Source: Archivesica marissinica (Eukaryota > Mollusca > Bivalvia > Venerida > Vesicomyidae). Taken from it: a stretch of 64,000 nt of DNA. The stretch is from positions 52,604,121-52,668,120 of the forward strand of contig CM026390.1 in the NCBI GenBank assembly GCA_014843695.1, given 5' to 3'. Below, in pieces: positions 48,060 to 59,901 of this stretch (position 1 is its first letter; each line of letters opens with the position of its first letter). A model generated the notes under the pieces. The model ran no database searches and was not told where the DNA came from. It saw only the letters and a program-made list of their open reading frames with translations. The translations under genes were made by a program, and so were the position numbers.

Positions 48060-48350
48060 TGTGTTTTTACGTTTATTTATCGTCGCTACCGGTTGCCCAC
48101 ATGAGCGACACCTCCTGAAAAGATTAGTTATTTTAGATTTTGGAGGATAGTGCATGATACAGACAGAGACCCATTCCAGAATCTCCTCTGGTTCTTTTAC
48201 GTGCACGGTGTAAAGCACCGATACGAGACCTCGGTTTAACGTCCCATCTGAAAGACTGTTAATTTTATTATGGTCAGACGGGGGATCGAACCTGCGATCC
48301 CTGGATTACCAGTCCAGCGTGTTACAACTGGACTACATATCCGTCTGTAT
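48060..48350 (-). mobile_element. SINE family 2, near-complete copy
   Basis: The minus strand has a tRNA-like head (TATGTAGTCCAGTTGTAACA, B box GGTTCGATCC) and the full family body ending GGGCAACCGGTAGCGACG then ATAAATAAA. TATATATTCAC on both sides looks like a target duplication. It inserted into hAT element B. Confidence 0.85.
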
Positions 48351-48979
48351 ATATATTCACCTATTCTCTGAAACATTTTCTAGTTGATTTAAGTTGTTTT
48401 CCAAGTTAATAAATACTGTTGAATGAGATAGTGTCTTAAAATGTGTGTAAAATAATACAAGTCATCTTTTATTAAATACTCTTAATAGAAAATAATATAA
48501 TCACAATGCAAGACAAATGCATGAAGATATGTACGGCAATATATTGTGATTATTTTATAAAATATCACAATATATCGCGATATGGGTTGCTGATAATGAG
48601 TTGCTGATAGCGTAACACCCCTACCAATATGTGAGAATGTTTCAATCTATCTGTTCCAATTTTAAATGAGAACTAAGATTAAGGGCAACATTTTGCCAAT
48701 CAAGTACTGTTTAACCGCTGGAGCCTGCCCAGGAAACGTGTTGTTAAGTAAACTGCCCGCCAGCGATATAGCCCAAAATGGTGCTGATGCAGGCGTAAAA
48801 CCCGAAATATAACTATAACACCATTACAACAAAATTATTGTGAATGTATAAAAAACATCAACAGTTTTATGGAAAGTCCTTGTATGCACGATAATCATGG
48901 ATGTTTTAATGTTATTCAAGTGATTCAATGACCTCAGAGGTCACTATGTCTTAAACTGTGTCATTAATCTGTGTTTCAG

Positions 48980-49450
48980 ATGAATGTAGCCTACATCCCG
49001 ATGCTTGTTTATATGGTGGTAGCTGTAATGATGGAGTGAATAACTACAGCTGTAACTGTAAAACTGGATTCGGCGGAGAGCATTGTGAGATTACCCCAGA
49101 CCTCTGTGTCGGACACAATTGCAATGGGGCAAACCTTTGCTATAGTAGTTTAGATAGAATGGAAGGCGTTTGTGTTTGTGATCATGAACTGTTTACCTCA
49201 CTACACAGATTTGATATGTATATAGTTGCTGATTTGAAATCTGAAGAACTTCTTCACAATTATGTCGATGTGGGTGAAGACTCGTCGGTGGAGAGTTGTA
49301 GTAAATCATGCCAAGAGACTAGTGAATGTGCTGTAGCAGTATTCACACAAAGCTATCCAACTGGGTGTCTTATGTACAACAGTAGTAGCTTTATATCTGC
49401 AGCAGACAACAATTCAGTTGCCATCTACAAGAACTTCACAAACCAGCCAG
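48980..49450 (+). CDS. Exon 9: EGF 5, interrupted EGF 6 and second PAN domain
   Basis: The largest exon, 471 nt (phase 1-1), acceptor TGTTTCAG and donor GTGAGA. EGF 5 runs INECSLHPDACLYGG, SCNDGVNNYSCNCKTGF and GGEHC, with the N-x-N-E-C and D-G-V-N-N-Y residues of a calcium-binding EGF. A second EGF starts DLCVGHNCNGANLC and stops after cysteine 5 (GVCVC). From about residue 72 a PAN domain follows: DLKSEELLHNYVDV, SSVESCSKSCQETSECAVAV and TGCLMYNSSS. Thus EGF cysteines 1-5 are again followed by PAN, as at exons 5-6, but here within one exon. NNSS-type N-glycosylation sites are present. Confidence 0.9.
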
Positions 49451-50040
49451 GTGAGAAACTACTTTCACTGTCTAATAACTAAGTTCCCATCTACTATGGG
49501 GCTTCTTTTCATGATGCTGGGAGTGAAATGCACAACACTGCCACAACTAGAACAAACTGATCTAGAATAATTCTGATTCAAAATGGCTACCATGACAGCC
49601 AACCTTGAACAACTAATGTCATATTGCCATATGTCCCATTCCAAGTGGAAGCCATTTTTGATCTGAATTGCATAGATAGGAGCATTTACTGACAATTATA
49701 TGTTTGATAATCGACCATCAGGAAATCCAAGGATTTTTCCTCTCTCTGTCTGCTGTTGTATGTCTGAATGCCATTGTTGTATATGGGGTATTCCATGTCA
49801 AAATCCTCGCGATTTCTTTAGAAACAACTGCATTTTTCGGACTCAATATCAACATTATTTTTTAATCTAAGAATGTGATTATCATACAGCAGGTGACCTG
49901 GTAAGAAGAAACATATATCAACCACATTTGATGTTAAAGGCTGAAAATGAGAAAGTATCTGGCTTCGAGAAAGGCCCATAGCCGTGCCAAAATATAACTT
50001 GGTTGTATCGTCAATCGCTCTATTTCCAGACACCACCTAG
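49451..50040. other. Intron after exon 9, no gene seen
   Basis: Unique intron sequence. Short open frames show no domain or cysteine pattern. Confidence 0.6.
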
Positions 50041-50245
50041 TTTATACAAATTTATTTTGCTCTATTGCGAAAGACATTGTTGTAACTTATATTAATCACT
50101 CGACCTCATTCCTAATGGAATTCATCGCCACGAGAGAGAGAGAGAGGGGGGGAGAGGACGTGGAATTTAAGTGCCTTGCCTAAGGGAACAGTTGTAACTG
50201 CTCCAGCGTGGCTCGATCACCAGGCATTTCGCATCTGAAGCAAAT
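50041..50245 (+). repeat. Dispersed repeat D, copy 1
   Basis: AAATTTATTTTGCTCTATTGCGAAA, CACGAGAGAGAGAGA and TGGAATTTAAGTGCCTTGCC reappear in the same order at 57290-57480. A short (GA)n run at about 50134-50148 is part of it. It may be a degenerate SINE or MITE; class not determined. Confidence 0.65.
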
Positions 50246-51140
50246 GCTTAAGAACTTGTTTTGCAATTGAGCTTAAATAAATGTGTATAAACACCAGTAA
50301 GTAGCACACAAACACTTAATGATGTCCAAATTGACATGCTCTTGTACTGAAACATGCTCTTGTACTTTCAGTAAGAAACAATGACATACTTTCCTTGTTA
50401 TTTTATGTACGCGGTATTTAGAACGTTGCACCAGTAGGATGTGATTCAAAAAGGGGATAACCTTAAAGGATTAATAAATTGTTTCCGAAAATTGTCATTT
50501 TTATTTCATGTAAACATATTTTTCCTGCATTTTTTTTTGGAAAAGACTGAATTGTCATATTTATGCACCATTACAATATTACATTTATCATAGTCTACAA
50601 CATGTATACACAATATCGTCATATTACTAACAACTTCAATGTCCAACAAATGTTTTAATGTTATTTCTACATGACCTTGTGAAGTCGTGACATGGGCATG
50701 TGAATGGGTACACCCTGTATGTAGCCTTGTTCTGAAAAACAAAGGAAACATGTTAACTTTAATGCCTGAGTGCACACGTGAACATAGCTTTTCAGATTTA
50801 GGCATAGGTTTTTATTTTCGGAAATAGCAACACTACTCCATTCACCATTTTTCTACACTTTGACATGTGCATGGGACATATTAGTCACTTCACCTGTTGT
50901 TGACAAGGATGCCAGAAGTTTCTGTTTAGATTTGTTAGATTTAAACTGTTTATTACAATATGTTGGTGTCATATTGGAAGAAGGCCATAATAAGAAAATG
51001 TGTAAATTTATACCTTTCCACTTTTGAACGCTTTTAGATTTACCTTTAACATTGTTTGTTTTCATTCAACAAGAAACCTGCAACTGTCCGAAAGTAGCCT
51101 GCCGCAATCGTCGTATTAATATTCTTCTCACAAACCACAA
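50246..51140. other. Intronic sequence, no gene seen
   Basis: Unique AT-rich intron. The open frame on the minus strand at 50506-50805 has no recognisable domain and poor coding character. Confidence 0.5.
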
Positions 51141-51144
51141 TGTC

Positions 51145-51330
51145 CTGATATTAAACCGAGGTCTTGTGTCGGTGCTTTACACCGTGCACGTAAAAGAACC
51201 AGAGGAGACTCTGGAATGGGTCTCTGTCTGTATCATTGCACTATCCTCCAAACATCTAAAATGACTAATCTCTTCAGGCGGCGTCGCTCATATGGGCAAC
51301 CGGTAGCAACGATAAATAAACACAAAAACA
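51145..51330 (+). mobile_element. SINE family 2, body without tRNA head
   Basis: In the + orientation AAACCGAGGTCTTGTGTCGG, CACGTAAAAGAACCAGAGGA and ATGGGCAACCGGTAGCAACG match the family body, ending ATAAATAAA. The tRNA-like head is absent. A short open frame here is a by-product. Confidence 0.8.
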
Positions 51331-51559
51331 CACGCAATCAAATTGAACACAGGAGAATACCATAAGCATCAATACTAACGATGACACTAGCTGGTAGCCA
51401 TTATTAATGTAATATATTTTAGTTTATGAATCTGAACTAGAACGAACGATTTGAATAATTTTCCTTCTTCCGGAATCAGGTTGATATCTCAAAGTCAACC
51501 AGCAAGACAATTAAAGAACAAAAAGGACAAAGGGTAAAATGTAAAAATGCATCTAAATA

Positions 51560-52481
51560 TAGTCTAACTTACGACCATGTGTATTAAGCGACCTTTGTCT
51601 TATGCGACCACTTTCAAATCCATCCAATCAATTTTACCATATAATTCAAGTGGATTAAACGACCAACGATCGCTATTTTTTTGGCCAAAATCTATTGATG
51701 TGTTTTGATATAAAATCATAAAGTGCAATCAATATTCAATCAATTTCGATTAAAAAATGCCAAACAAAGATTCTCAATCATGATTATAGGTGCCATTATT
51801 GACTCTTTTTATCCAAAAAACATAATTATCCTCCGGTCATTATCGAGACTTATCGAGAAAAATGTGCGAAAAAGAGCCGGAAAGTCAATTGATCTGATTT
51901 CATTATTCATCGGCAAGGTCCGTGGATCTACGAGTTAAAACGTTTCAATAAGAAACTAGTCTGACGGAAAAAAACACGATGTCACGTAAACATCATGAAT
52001 ATTTAGACAGCCATTAAATTTTAAGCATTCCCCGTACAAAATACCCATAATATTAAAAAGAGAATTTATAATCCAATTGATGTTTCCAAGATTATTTACC
52101 TTGAATTTATAAAACGGAAGTAAACAGCCAGTTTTCTAAAAATCTAAAATTTACGGTGATACACGTTCATATGGAAATAAAAATTATGAGGAAAAAGTAC
52201 CTTAGAACTATAGGACTATAGAATCTGTGTGATTGAACTGTCTAGGTTTGAAAAAGTACTTCAAGATGTGCAAAACAATGTGTCATTTTAAGTAACGTTT
52301 AAACATACAGGGACTGTTTGTCAGCTTCAGAGCTGAGGGTCAAAGCAAGAAACCAAAGATATGTAGTAAAGTTCTTCTTTAGACAATGATGGACATGATA
52401 ATCAATGCATTAAGAGACCATTTTATTAGGAGACCGTGTTTGCACTGTCCCTTGGGTGGTCTCTTAATACAAGTTTGACTG
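51560..52481. mobile_element. pogo/Tc1-like DNA-transposon remnant
   Basis: Ends TAGTCTAACTTACGACC and, reverse-complemented, CAGTCAAACTTGTATTAAGA resemble each other, with related internal phrases (GTATTAAGCGACC versus GTATTAAGAGACC). A TA dinucleotide lies outside each end. No transposase motif survives; the open frame at 51723-51938 is not recognisable. Confidence 0.5.
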
Positions 52482-52483
52482 TA

Positions 52484-53108
52484 ATAGATTATTACCTATT
52501 CAATGATACAAAATTGAATTTAATTAATTATGGAAACAAACTGTTAAAATACTATTTTACATTGAACAATAATGCATGAAAATGGCTGCCTGCATTTCAA
52601 AGAATCTGTGTACAGAACACCGCGGTGATACCTTTTGTTCACTATCATAGTGGCATATATCAAACAGCTTTAGGGACTACAGTTGCAACAAACATTCTAT
52701 TAATGTTTTATTGATATGTTCGCAAGTTTGTGTGACATTTCTAACTGAATGTATCAGATTGTCGTTATTACGCTATGCAGTTATAGTCATTACTCTATAA
52801 AGCAATTTAAGAATGCTGGAATGGCGTGTGTATAGTAATTTATGGGATTTCTTCTTCTCAGTGTTAGTATTTACACTGTTCAAGAAAATGTACTATTCAA
52901 ACAGGTATAATCTGTGAAACCGCTGTTCGAACTGCCCTTTGCTGTTGTCTGATGCATGACAATCGGTCGATTCCGATTGCCGATTCAGTTATTTGATTCG
53001 TCACTGCAAGTGTGTCTTGTAGCTTCCTAGACTGCATAGCTGGACATGTATGTGTAGAATAATGATCATATTCTTTAGTATTCAATTCTCGTGATCGTGT
53101 ATTTCCAG
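52484..53108. other. Intron before exon 10, no gene seen
   Basis: Unique intron sequence, ending in the exon 10 acceptor GTATTTCCAG. Confidence 0.6.
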
Positions 53109-53345
53109 TTGAAGCCTATGCCTGTGAGAGGAAAAGTATGCCGTGCGATTCCCCGACTTGTATCAACGGTACATGTAAGAATACCAATAATGATCTATCA
53201 GCTTCCTGTGAGTGTCAAGATGGATTTACTGGTTCCCTTTGTCAGCACAGCAGAGACGATTGTAATGCGAAGCAGTGTGAAAACGGAGCTACATGTGTGG
53301 ATGGATATTTGGATTATACGTGCGACTGCCTACTAGGATTTGACG
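53109..53345 (+). CDS. Exon 10: EGF 7 and cysteines 1-5 of EGF 8
   Basis: An internal exon of 237 nt (phase 1-1), acceptor TATTTCCAG and donor GTATAT. It begins EAYACERKSMPCDSPTC, continues INGTCKNTNNDLSASCECQD and GFTGSLC, which is a complete EGF. Then come SRDDCNAKQCENGATCVDGY and LDYTCDCLLGFD, i.e. EGF 8 through cysteine 5, completed by GDRC in exon 11. The cysteine in EAYAC is extra to EGF 7. It could pair with the preceding PAN domain or serve as the missing sixth cysteine of the interrupted EGF 6 in exon 9. Confidence 0.9.
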
Positions 53346-53745
53346 GTATATTTCATTCACATTTCATTGCGATTGCAACGAATAACTATTTTTGCTATAT
53401 GTATATTTGATTGGGAAGGTATTTGGATATTGACTTGTTTTGTCTAGGTATTCATCTGCATATTACATTAGATTAAGAAATAAACATTACTACTACCGTA
53501 TTTATCATGTATAGTGCACACAGACATTATGGTGTGAAAAAGGAGTCTGATGTATAACGTGCACATGGAAATAGCAATTCCACGAGTGAATTTGTTCAAG
53601 ATCAGCTGAAATGTGCACCAAAGATCGAAATACAATCGAAAGATGACAATGGACTTACAAAAATTCGTAATATTTCCAAATACGTCCATAAATTTGCACA
53701 CGGGCCTACATACTATTTCTTATTAGTATTATCAAAATCTGAAAT
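53346..53745. other. Intron after exon 10, no gene seen
   Basis: Unique AT-rich intron before the second 33-bp array. Confidence 0.6.
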
Positions 53746-56682
53746 ACCATGTCATGTGTCACAGTGCCCACTTGGGATATAAAGCCATGTGTCATGGTGC
53801 TCACTTGGAATATAGAGCCATGTGTCACAGTGCTCACTTGGAATATAGAGCCATGTGTAGTAGTGCCCACTTGGAATATAGAGCCATGTGTAGTAGTGCC
53901 CACTTGGAATATAAAGCCATGTCTCACAGTGCCCACTTGGAATATAGAGCCATGTGTAGTAGTGCCCACTTGGAATATAGAGCCATGTGTAGTAGTGCCC
54001 ACTTGGAATGTAAAGCCATGTCTCACAGTGCCCACTTGGAATATAAAGCCATGTGTCATGGTGCTCACTTGGAATATAGAGCCATGTGTCACAGTGCTCA
54101 CTTGGAATATAGAGCCATGTGTCACAGTACCCACTTGGAATATAGAGCCATGTGTTGTAGGGCTCACTTGGAATATAAAGCCATGTGTCACGGTGCCACT
54201 TGGAATATAGAGCCATGTGTCACAGTGCCCACTTGGAATGTAAAGCCATGTCTCACAGTGCCCACTTGGAATATAAAGCCATGTGTCATGGTGCTCACTT
54301 GGAATATAGAGCCATGTGTCACAGTGCTCACTTGGAATATAGAGCCATGTGTCACAGTGCCCACTTGGAATATAGAGCCATGTGTTGTAGGGCTCACTTG
54401 GAATATAAAGCCATGTGTCACGGTGCCACTTGGAATATAAAGACATGTGTCACAGTGCCCACTTGGAATATAGAGCCATGTGTCACCGTGCCCACTTGGA
54501 ATATAAAGCCATGTGTCACGGTGCCACTTGGAATATAAAGATATGTGTCACAGTGCCCACTTGGAATATAGAATCATGTGTCATAGTGCTCACTTGGGAT
54601 ATAAAGCCATGTGTCACAGTGCCCACTTGGAATATAAAGCCATGTGTCACAGTGCCCACTTGGAATATAGAGCCATGTGTCACAGTGTTCACTTGGAATA
54701 TAGAGCCATGTGTCACAGTGCCCACTTGGAATATAGAGCCATGTGCCATAGTGCTCACTTGGAATATAGAGCCATGTGTCATAGGGCTCACTTGGAATAT
54801 AAAGCCATGTGTCACAGTGCCCACTTGGAATATAAAGCCATGTGTCACAGTGCCCACTTGGAATATAGAGCCATGTGTCACAGGGCCCACTTGGAATATA
54901 GAGCCATGTGTCACAGTGCCCACTTGGAATATAGAGCCATGTGTCATAGGGCCCACTTGGAATATAGAGCCATGTGTCACAGTGCTCACTTGGAATATAA
55001 AGCCATGTGCCACAGTGCTCACTTGGAATATAAAGCCATGTGTAGTAGTGCCCACTTGAAATATAGAGCCATGTGTCATAGGGCCCACTTGGAATATAGA
55101 GCCATGTGTCACAGTGCTCACTTGGAATATAAAGCCATGTGCCACAGTGCTCACTTGGAATATAAAGCCATGTGTAGTAGTGCCCACTTGGAATATAGAG
55201 CCATGTGCCACAGTGCCCACTTGGAATATAGAGCCATGTATCATAGGGCCCATTTGGAATATAGAGCCATGTGTCACAGTGCTCACTTGGAATATAAAGC
55301 CATATGCCATAGGACTCACTTGAAATATAAAGCCATATGCCATAGGGCTCACTTGGAATATAAAGCCATATGCCGTAGGGCTCACTTGAAATATAAAGCC
55401 ATATGCCGTAGAGCTCACTTGTAATATAAAGCCATATGCTGTAGGGCTCACTTGAAATATAAAGCCATATGCCGTAGGGCTCACTTGGAATATCTAGACA
55501 TATGTCGTAGGGCTCACTTGGAATATAAAGCCATATGCCGTAGGGCTCACTTGGAATATCTAGACATATGCTGTAGGGCTCACTTGAAATATAAAGCCAT
55601 ATGCCGTAGGGCTCACTTGGAATATCTAGACATATGCTGTAGGGCTCACTTGAAATATAAAGCCATATGCCGTAGGGCTCACTTGAAATATAAAGCCATG
55701 TGCCGTAGGGCTCACTTGGAATATAGAGCCATATGCCGTAGGGCTCACTTGAAATATAAAGCCATATGCTGTAAGGCTTACTTGAAATATAAAGCCATAT
55801 GCCGTAGGGCTCACTTGGAATATAAAGCCATATGCCGTAGGGCTCACTTGAAATATAAAGCCATATGCCGTAGGGCTCACTTGAAATATAAAGCCATATG
55901 CTGTAAGGCTTACTTGAAATATAAAGCCATATGCCGTAGGGCTCACTTGGAATATCTAGACATATGCCGTAGGGCTCACTTGGAATATCTAGACATATGC
56001 CGTAGGGCTCACTTGAAATATAAAGCCATATGCCGTAGGGCTCACTTGAAATATAAAGCCATATGCCGTAGGGCTCACTTGGAATATAGAGCCATGTGCC
56101 GTAGGGCTCACTTGGAATATCTAGCCATATGTCGTAGGGCTCACTTGGAATATCTAGCCATATGTCGTAGGGCTCACTTGGAATATCTAGCCATATGTCG
56201 TAGGGCTCACTTGGAATATCTAGCCATATGTCGTAGGGCTCACTTGGAATATCTAGACATATGCCGTAGGGCTCACTTGGAATATCTAGACATATGCTGT
56301 AGGGCTCACTTGGAATATAGAGCCATATGTCGTAGGGCTCACTTGGAATATCTAGACATATGCCGTAGGGCTCACTTGGAATATCTAGACATATGCTGTA
56401 GGGCTCACTTGAAATATAAAGCCATATGCCGTAGGGCTCACTTGAAATATAAAGCCATATGCCGTAGGGCTCATTTGGAATATAGAGCCATATGCCATAG
56501 GGCTCACTTGGAATATAGAGCCATGTGTCATAGGGCTCACTTGGAATATAAAGCCATATGCCGTAGGGCTCACTTGAAATATAGAGCTATGTGTTTGTAG
56601 GGCTCACTTGGAATATAGAGCCATGTGACATAGTGCTCACTTGGAATATAAAGTCATGTGCAATAGGGCTCACTTGGAATAT
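53746..56682. repeat. Second 33-bp minisatellite (about 89 copies, two subfamilies)
   Basis: The unit is 33 bp with CACTTGGAATATAGAGCCAT or CACTTGAAATATAAAGCCAT as its core, unrelated to the 22-42 kb array. From 53746 to about 55300 the linker is GTGTCACAGTGCC or GTGTAGTAGTGCC. From about 55300 onward it is ATGCCGTAGGGCT, with a third variant containing TATCTAGACATATG. A 32-bp unit (GGTGCCACTTGG) recurs and blocks such as 54010-54190 and 54238-54420 are duplicated. As 33 is divisible by three, both strands show long open frames, rejected as coding. Confidence 0.97.
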
Positions 56683-57285
56683 CAAGGCTGGCATATGTTC
56701 CAATACTCTATATTTATGGTTTAGGTAGAGGACCTAAAACATACAATATATACAATCATAAGTCTATGGTAAAAATAATACAATATTGCACATAATTCAT
56801 TCCATGCATTTATACAACATATAATTTTATACATACATAAACTATTTCCTCTACAATCCATATATACTTATATTAGTTTTACCAATTAAGTCATTGATTT
56901 ACTAGGTTAATATTCTTTATGGCTAACAAGCACATATGTCTTACCTACATAACTTAGTTATGTTTTAACATTTTTCAGCATTTATCTTAGAAACAAATTA
57001 ATAATAAATATGCATACTATTATCAGGGATTCTAATTTTATAGCTGTTACCATTATTGTATGTTATATATAGTCGGTGTTGTACTGTTGCTATCTTGCCG
57101 ACTCAAAATAAAATTGATCTTATCTTAAATTTATCCTTATCTTATCTTAATCTAGGGGGAAACAATACTGTAGTGCATCAGTTTAGCTATGGCTCCCTCA
57201 AACCGTGGCATAGCAGGGATTAGGTGCCAGGCTTTTATTGCTGAACTGTCCTTGCAATGCTTAAGATATCTTGGTGTTTTTACTT
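56683..57285. other. Intronic AT-rich sequence, no gene seen
   Basis: Very AT-rich intron; TTATCTTAAATTTATCC-type direct repeats near 57115-57155 are simple sequence. Confidence 0.55.
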
Positions 57286-57490
57286 CGTTTAAGCAAATTT
57301 ATTTTAGCTCAATTGCGAAACAAGTTCTTACAACTTCTATTAGTCATTCTAGAGACATCAATCCCTATGTAATCCATCACCATGAGGGAGAGAGAAGAGG
57401 CAACGTGGAATTTAAATGCCTTGCCTAAGGGCACAAGCGTAACAGCTACAGCTGGGAGTGAACTCCAAGCCTTTCACACCTGTTTTTACT
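57286..57490 (+). repeat. Dispersed repeat D, copy 2
   Basis: AAATTTATTTTAGCTCAATT, GAGGGAGAGAGAAGAGG and TGGAATTTAAATGCCTTGCC match 50041-50245 in the same order and orientation. Confidence 0.65.
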
Positions 57491-57609
57491 GGGTGTCAAT
57501 ATAGCAACTATACGATGTGTAATTAACTGGAGCTATTTCCTGCTAAATATCCCAGCATGGCAGCCATTCTACCCACTTCAACATGTATATGTTACTGTTG
57601 TATTTACAG

Positions 57610-57737
57610 GTGATAGATGTCAAAACAATATAGATGACTGTCCCAGTAACTGTAACACAACACATGGTGAATGTGCAGACAAAGTGAACACATATGAGTG
57701 TGTATGTTTAGATGGATATGTTGGTGACAATTGTGAA
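57610..57737 (+). CDS. Exon 11: end of EGF 8 and EGF 9
   Basis: An internal exon of 128 nt (phase 1 in, phase 0 out), acceptor TGTATTTACAG and donor GTAAGT. It starts DRCQ, completing EGF 8, then NNIDDCPSNCNTTHGECADK and VNTYECVCLDGYVGDNCE. N-x-D-D-C and D-K-V-N-T-Y are the calcium-binding EGF consensus residues. The exon ends directly after the final C-E, and exon 12 opens with VEINEC, continuing a standard tandem cbEGF linkage. Confidence 0.92.
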
Positions 57738-57969
57738 GTAAGTTCCTGAATATTTTTTATATAGATTGAATGAATAGTTCATACAGATTGCTTTAATATG
57801 ACATGTAAATGTGTAATCCAGTAATGGTATGGTTGGGCATCGGATTTACCCAGCATCCATCTAGATCAAGGATACAGCAGAGTTAACCTAAACCATGAAT
57901 ATCATTCAGACTCACTTATGTATGATACTGGATGCAAATTGAACCAATGATGCAAAAAGCTAATATCCA

Positions 57970-58240
57970 TAAAGGGATCTCCATGGCCTAACGGTTACAG
58001 ACGGTGACTTTAAATCACTTGCCCCTCACCGCTGTAGGTTCGAATCTCACCTTGGGTGTCAAATTCTTTCATGCGAGGAAGCTATCCTGCTGGCTTGTGG
58101 AAGGTCGGTGGTTCTACCCAGCTACCCTTCCGTGCCTAAAATACTGCTTAGAATGGCATCTGGGGTCTTCAATCACCGTCAGCTTAAGAGTGACTTATAT
58201 GACCTAAGCTATTGTTGCGATTATAGATGCAAAAATAAAC
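57970..58240 (+). mobile_element. tRNA-derived SINE (family 4)
   Basis: The head has CATGGCCTAACGGTTACAGA (A box) and GTAGGTTCGAATCTC (B box). The body contains AGGTCGGTGGTTCTACCCAG and CTGGGGTCTTCAATCACCGT, ending in an AAATAAACAAA tail. Such a body is widespread in bivalve SINEs (from general knowledge, not searched). Confidence 0.75.
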
Positions 58241-58261
58241 AAATATCACTAAATATTGTAG

Positions 58262-58480
58262 TTACTCAGATTCGATCCCGTCTGACCCTAATAATATTAA
58301 CAGTCTTTCAATTGGACTTTAGGCCGAGGTCTTGTGTTGGTGCATGTAAAAGAACTACCGGAGACTCTGAAATGGGTCTCTATCTATATCATTGCACTAA
58401 CCTCTGAAAATCCAAAATGACTAATCTCTTCAGGAGACGTTGCACTTATGGGCAACCGGTAGTGGTGCTATAAATTCTTT
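58262..58480 (+). mobile_element. SINE family 2, copy with partial head
   Basis: It starts within the tRNA-like part (GATTCGATCCCGTCTGACCC) and continues AGGCCGAGGTCTTGTGTTGG and ATGGGCAACCGGTAGTGGTG. It abuts the tail of the family 4 SINE. Confidence 0.8.
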
Positions 58481-58825
58481 TACGTTGCTAATAGAACAAT
58501 GGGGTACCATCCATACTCGCCTATAAGACGACCCCCTACTTTGGTCATGAAATCTGTGGGTTTTGGCATGCACTCGCATACAACACTGGTTGATAAAATG
58601 GACACCAGACCATGCATAAATTTCCTATCTGGCCAGTGCAAGAGAAATTTTCAGTGCTTTCTTTCCTAAAACGTACTAAATAATTTTTGATTAAATTTTT
58701 TTTTTAGCACTCACTTATAATACGGGAATCCACGCACTTTGAGGCTATAATCTGGTGGTAAAAAATTCATTTTATAGGTCTTAATATCCTGTTCTTGAGG
58801 CTGTCTGTCTGCCTAAATTTACCTT

Positions 58826-59235
58826 GTTCCTCCTTGTTATATCTCCAAAACCCCTTGTTTGCAAAGAGCATAAGTATTATGTCTAATTGTGCGTAATGCA
58901 ATCCAATCCAATTGGATGTTTTTTTGGGCAGATTTACGGCCATTTGAACAGATTTATAACACAAAGTTCTAGTTGTGCATATTATAATCCCATTGTGCTT
59001 GGGTCATTTTTTGCTGATTTATGGCCCTTTGAACATTATGTGGATATTATAATTCCATTTGGATGGTATTTATGACCCTTTGAACGTTTATGCCTGTCCT
59101 GTTTTACCTTGTCCATGCTTCATCTCCAAAACTCCATGTTGGATTTCACTATGCTTTGCTTCCTGCATCAGTATTATGTCTAATTATGCATAATGTGATC
59201 ATGTTCCGCTTGGATTCTTTTATTTTGCAGATTTA
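58826..59235. repeat. More copies of the ~150-bp repeat
   Basis: ATCTCCAAAACCCCTTG, CCATTTGAACAGATTTATAA and CTTCATCTCCAAAACTCC match the units at 14180-15430. About three diverged units are present. Confidence 0.6.
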
Positions 59236-59893
59236 TGGCCCTTTTGAAGACAATGGCTTCATCTTCAAAACAGTATTATTCCCTTATGGCCAACACCTCC
59301 GATAGCTCAAGAACATGTGTTGCGTTGCGAGTGAATGTTACAATAGCATCAAACTACAACACGATGATATTACAACATTCACCACCAACACACACATGTT
59401 CCCAACTTCGGAAAGAAGAACACAAACTCCAAACTATTTTTTGGTATAAGCCTTTTGGGTACCAACAGACCGTCTGTTTATTCATTTTCCAACTTTCATA
59501 TCGATCAATACATTTATGCAATGCAAAACATCATAAATATAGACAACCCTCATATTTACAAAATTCAATAACTCAATGTACTTAACATTGACTTTCATAA
59601 CACTAATGTATTAAACCTTATAATAATGACCACTATGCCATTATGGAATATGGACAATTAAATGTCCATATTTACTATAAATGAAACAAACTTTAGAGCC
59701 AGAAACTTAAAAATTCTATACGTCGTTACCGGTCTGTAACCCTAGGCTGAATGTACTTTACACGCTAAAATACACGCACGAAATTTTCTAAATTTCAAAT
59801 ACTAGCGACACCTATCGGAGCTTATGAACCAAGGGAAATCAATTTTTGTCTAATTCGTAAACTTAAACGACAAAAATTACATATATTACATGT
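59236..59893. other. Intronic sequence, no gene seen
   Basis: The open frame at 59235-59585 has no recognisable domain and begins inside a repeat. No other signal seen. Confidence 0.5.
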
Positions 59894-59901
59894 ATATTTG
59901 T

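Larger units (their letters stand above)
46866..48623. mobile_element. hAT-type element B (outer, nested)
   Basis: Ends TAGTGGTGTACTGG and (on the reverse strand) TAGGGGTGTTACGC are flanked by 8-bp duplications CCAATGTG (46858-46865) and CCAATATG (48624-48631). The interior has ATATCGCGATAT-rich subterminal sequence at both ends. It has been split by a second hAT element (46958-47828) and by a SINE (48065-48350). A direct repeat (TTTTCCAAGTTAATAAATAC) occurs at 47905 and 48399. No transposase domain remains. Confidence 0.7.

Noticed and set aside
53706..56600. Open frames of 150-380 codons on both strands in the second 33-bp array
   Set aside because: Same reason: an 11-codon period without stops, intronic and with no domain.
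58500..58800. DNA-transposon end (CGCCTATAAGACGACCCCC)
   Set aside because: It resembles ends of some Tc1/pogo-like elements but I found no clear partner end or target duplication.
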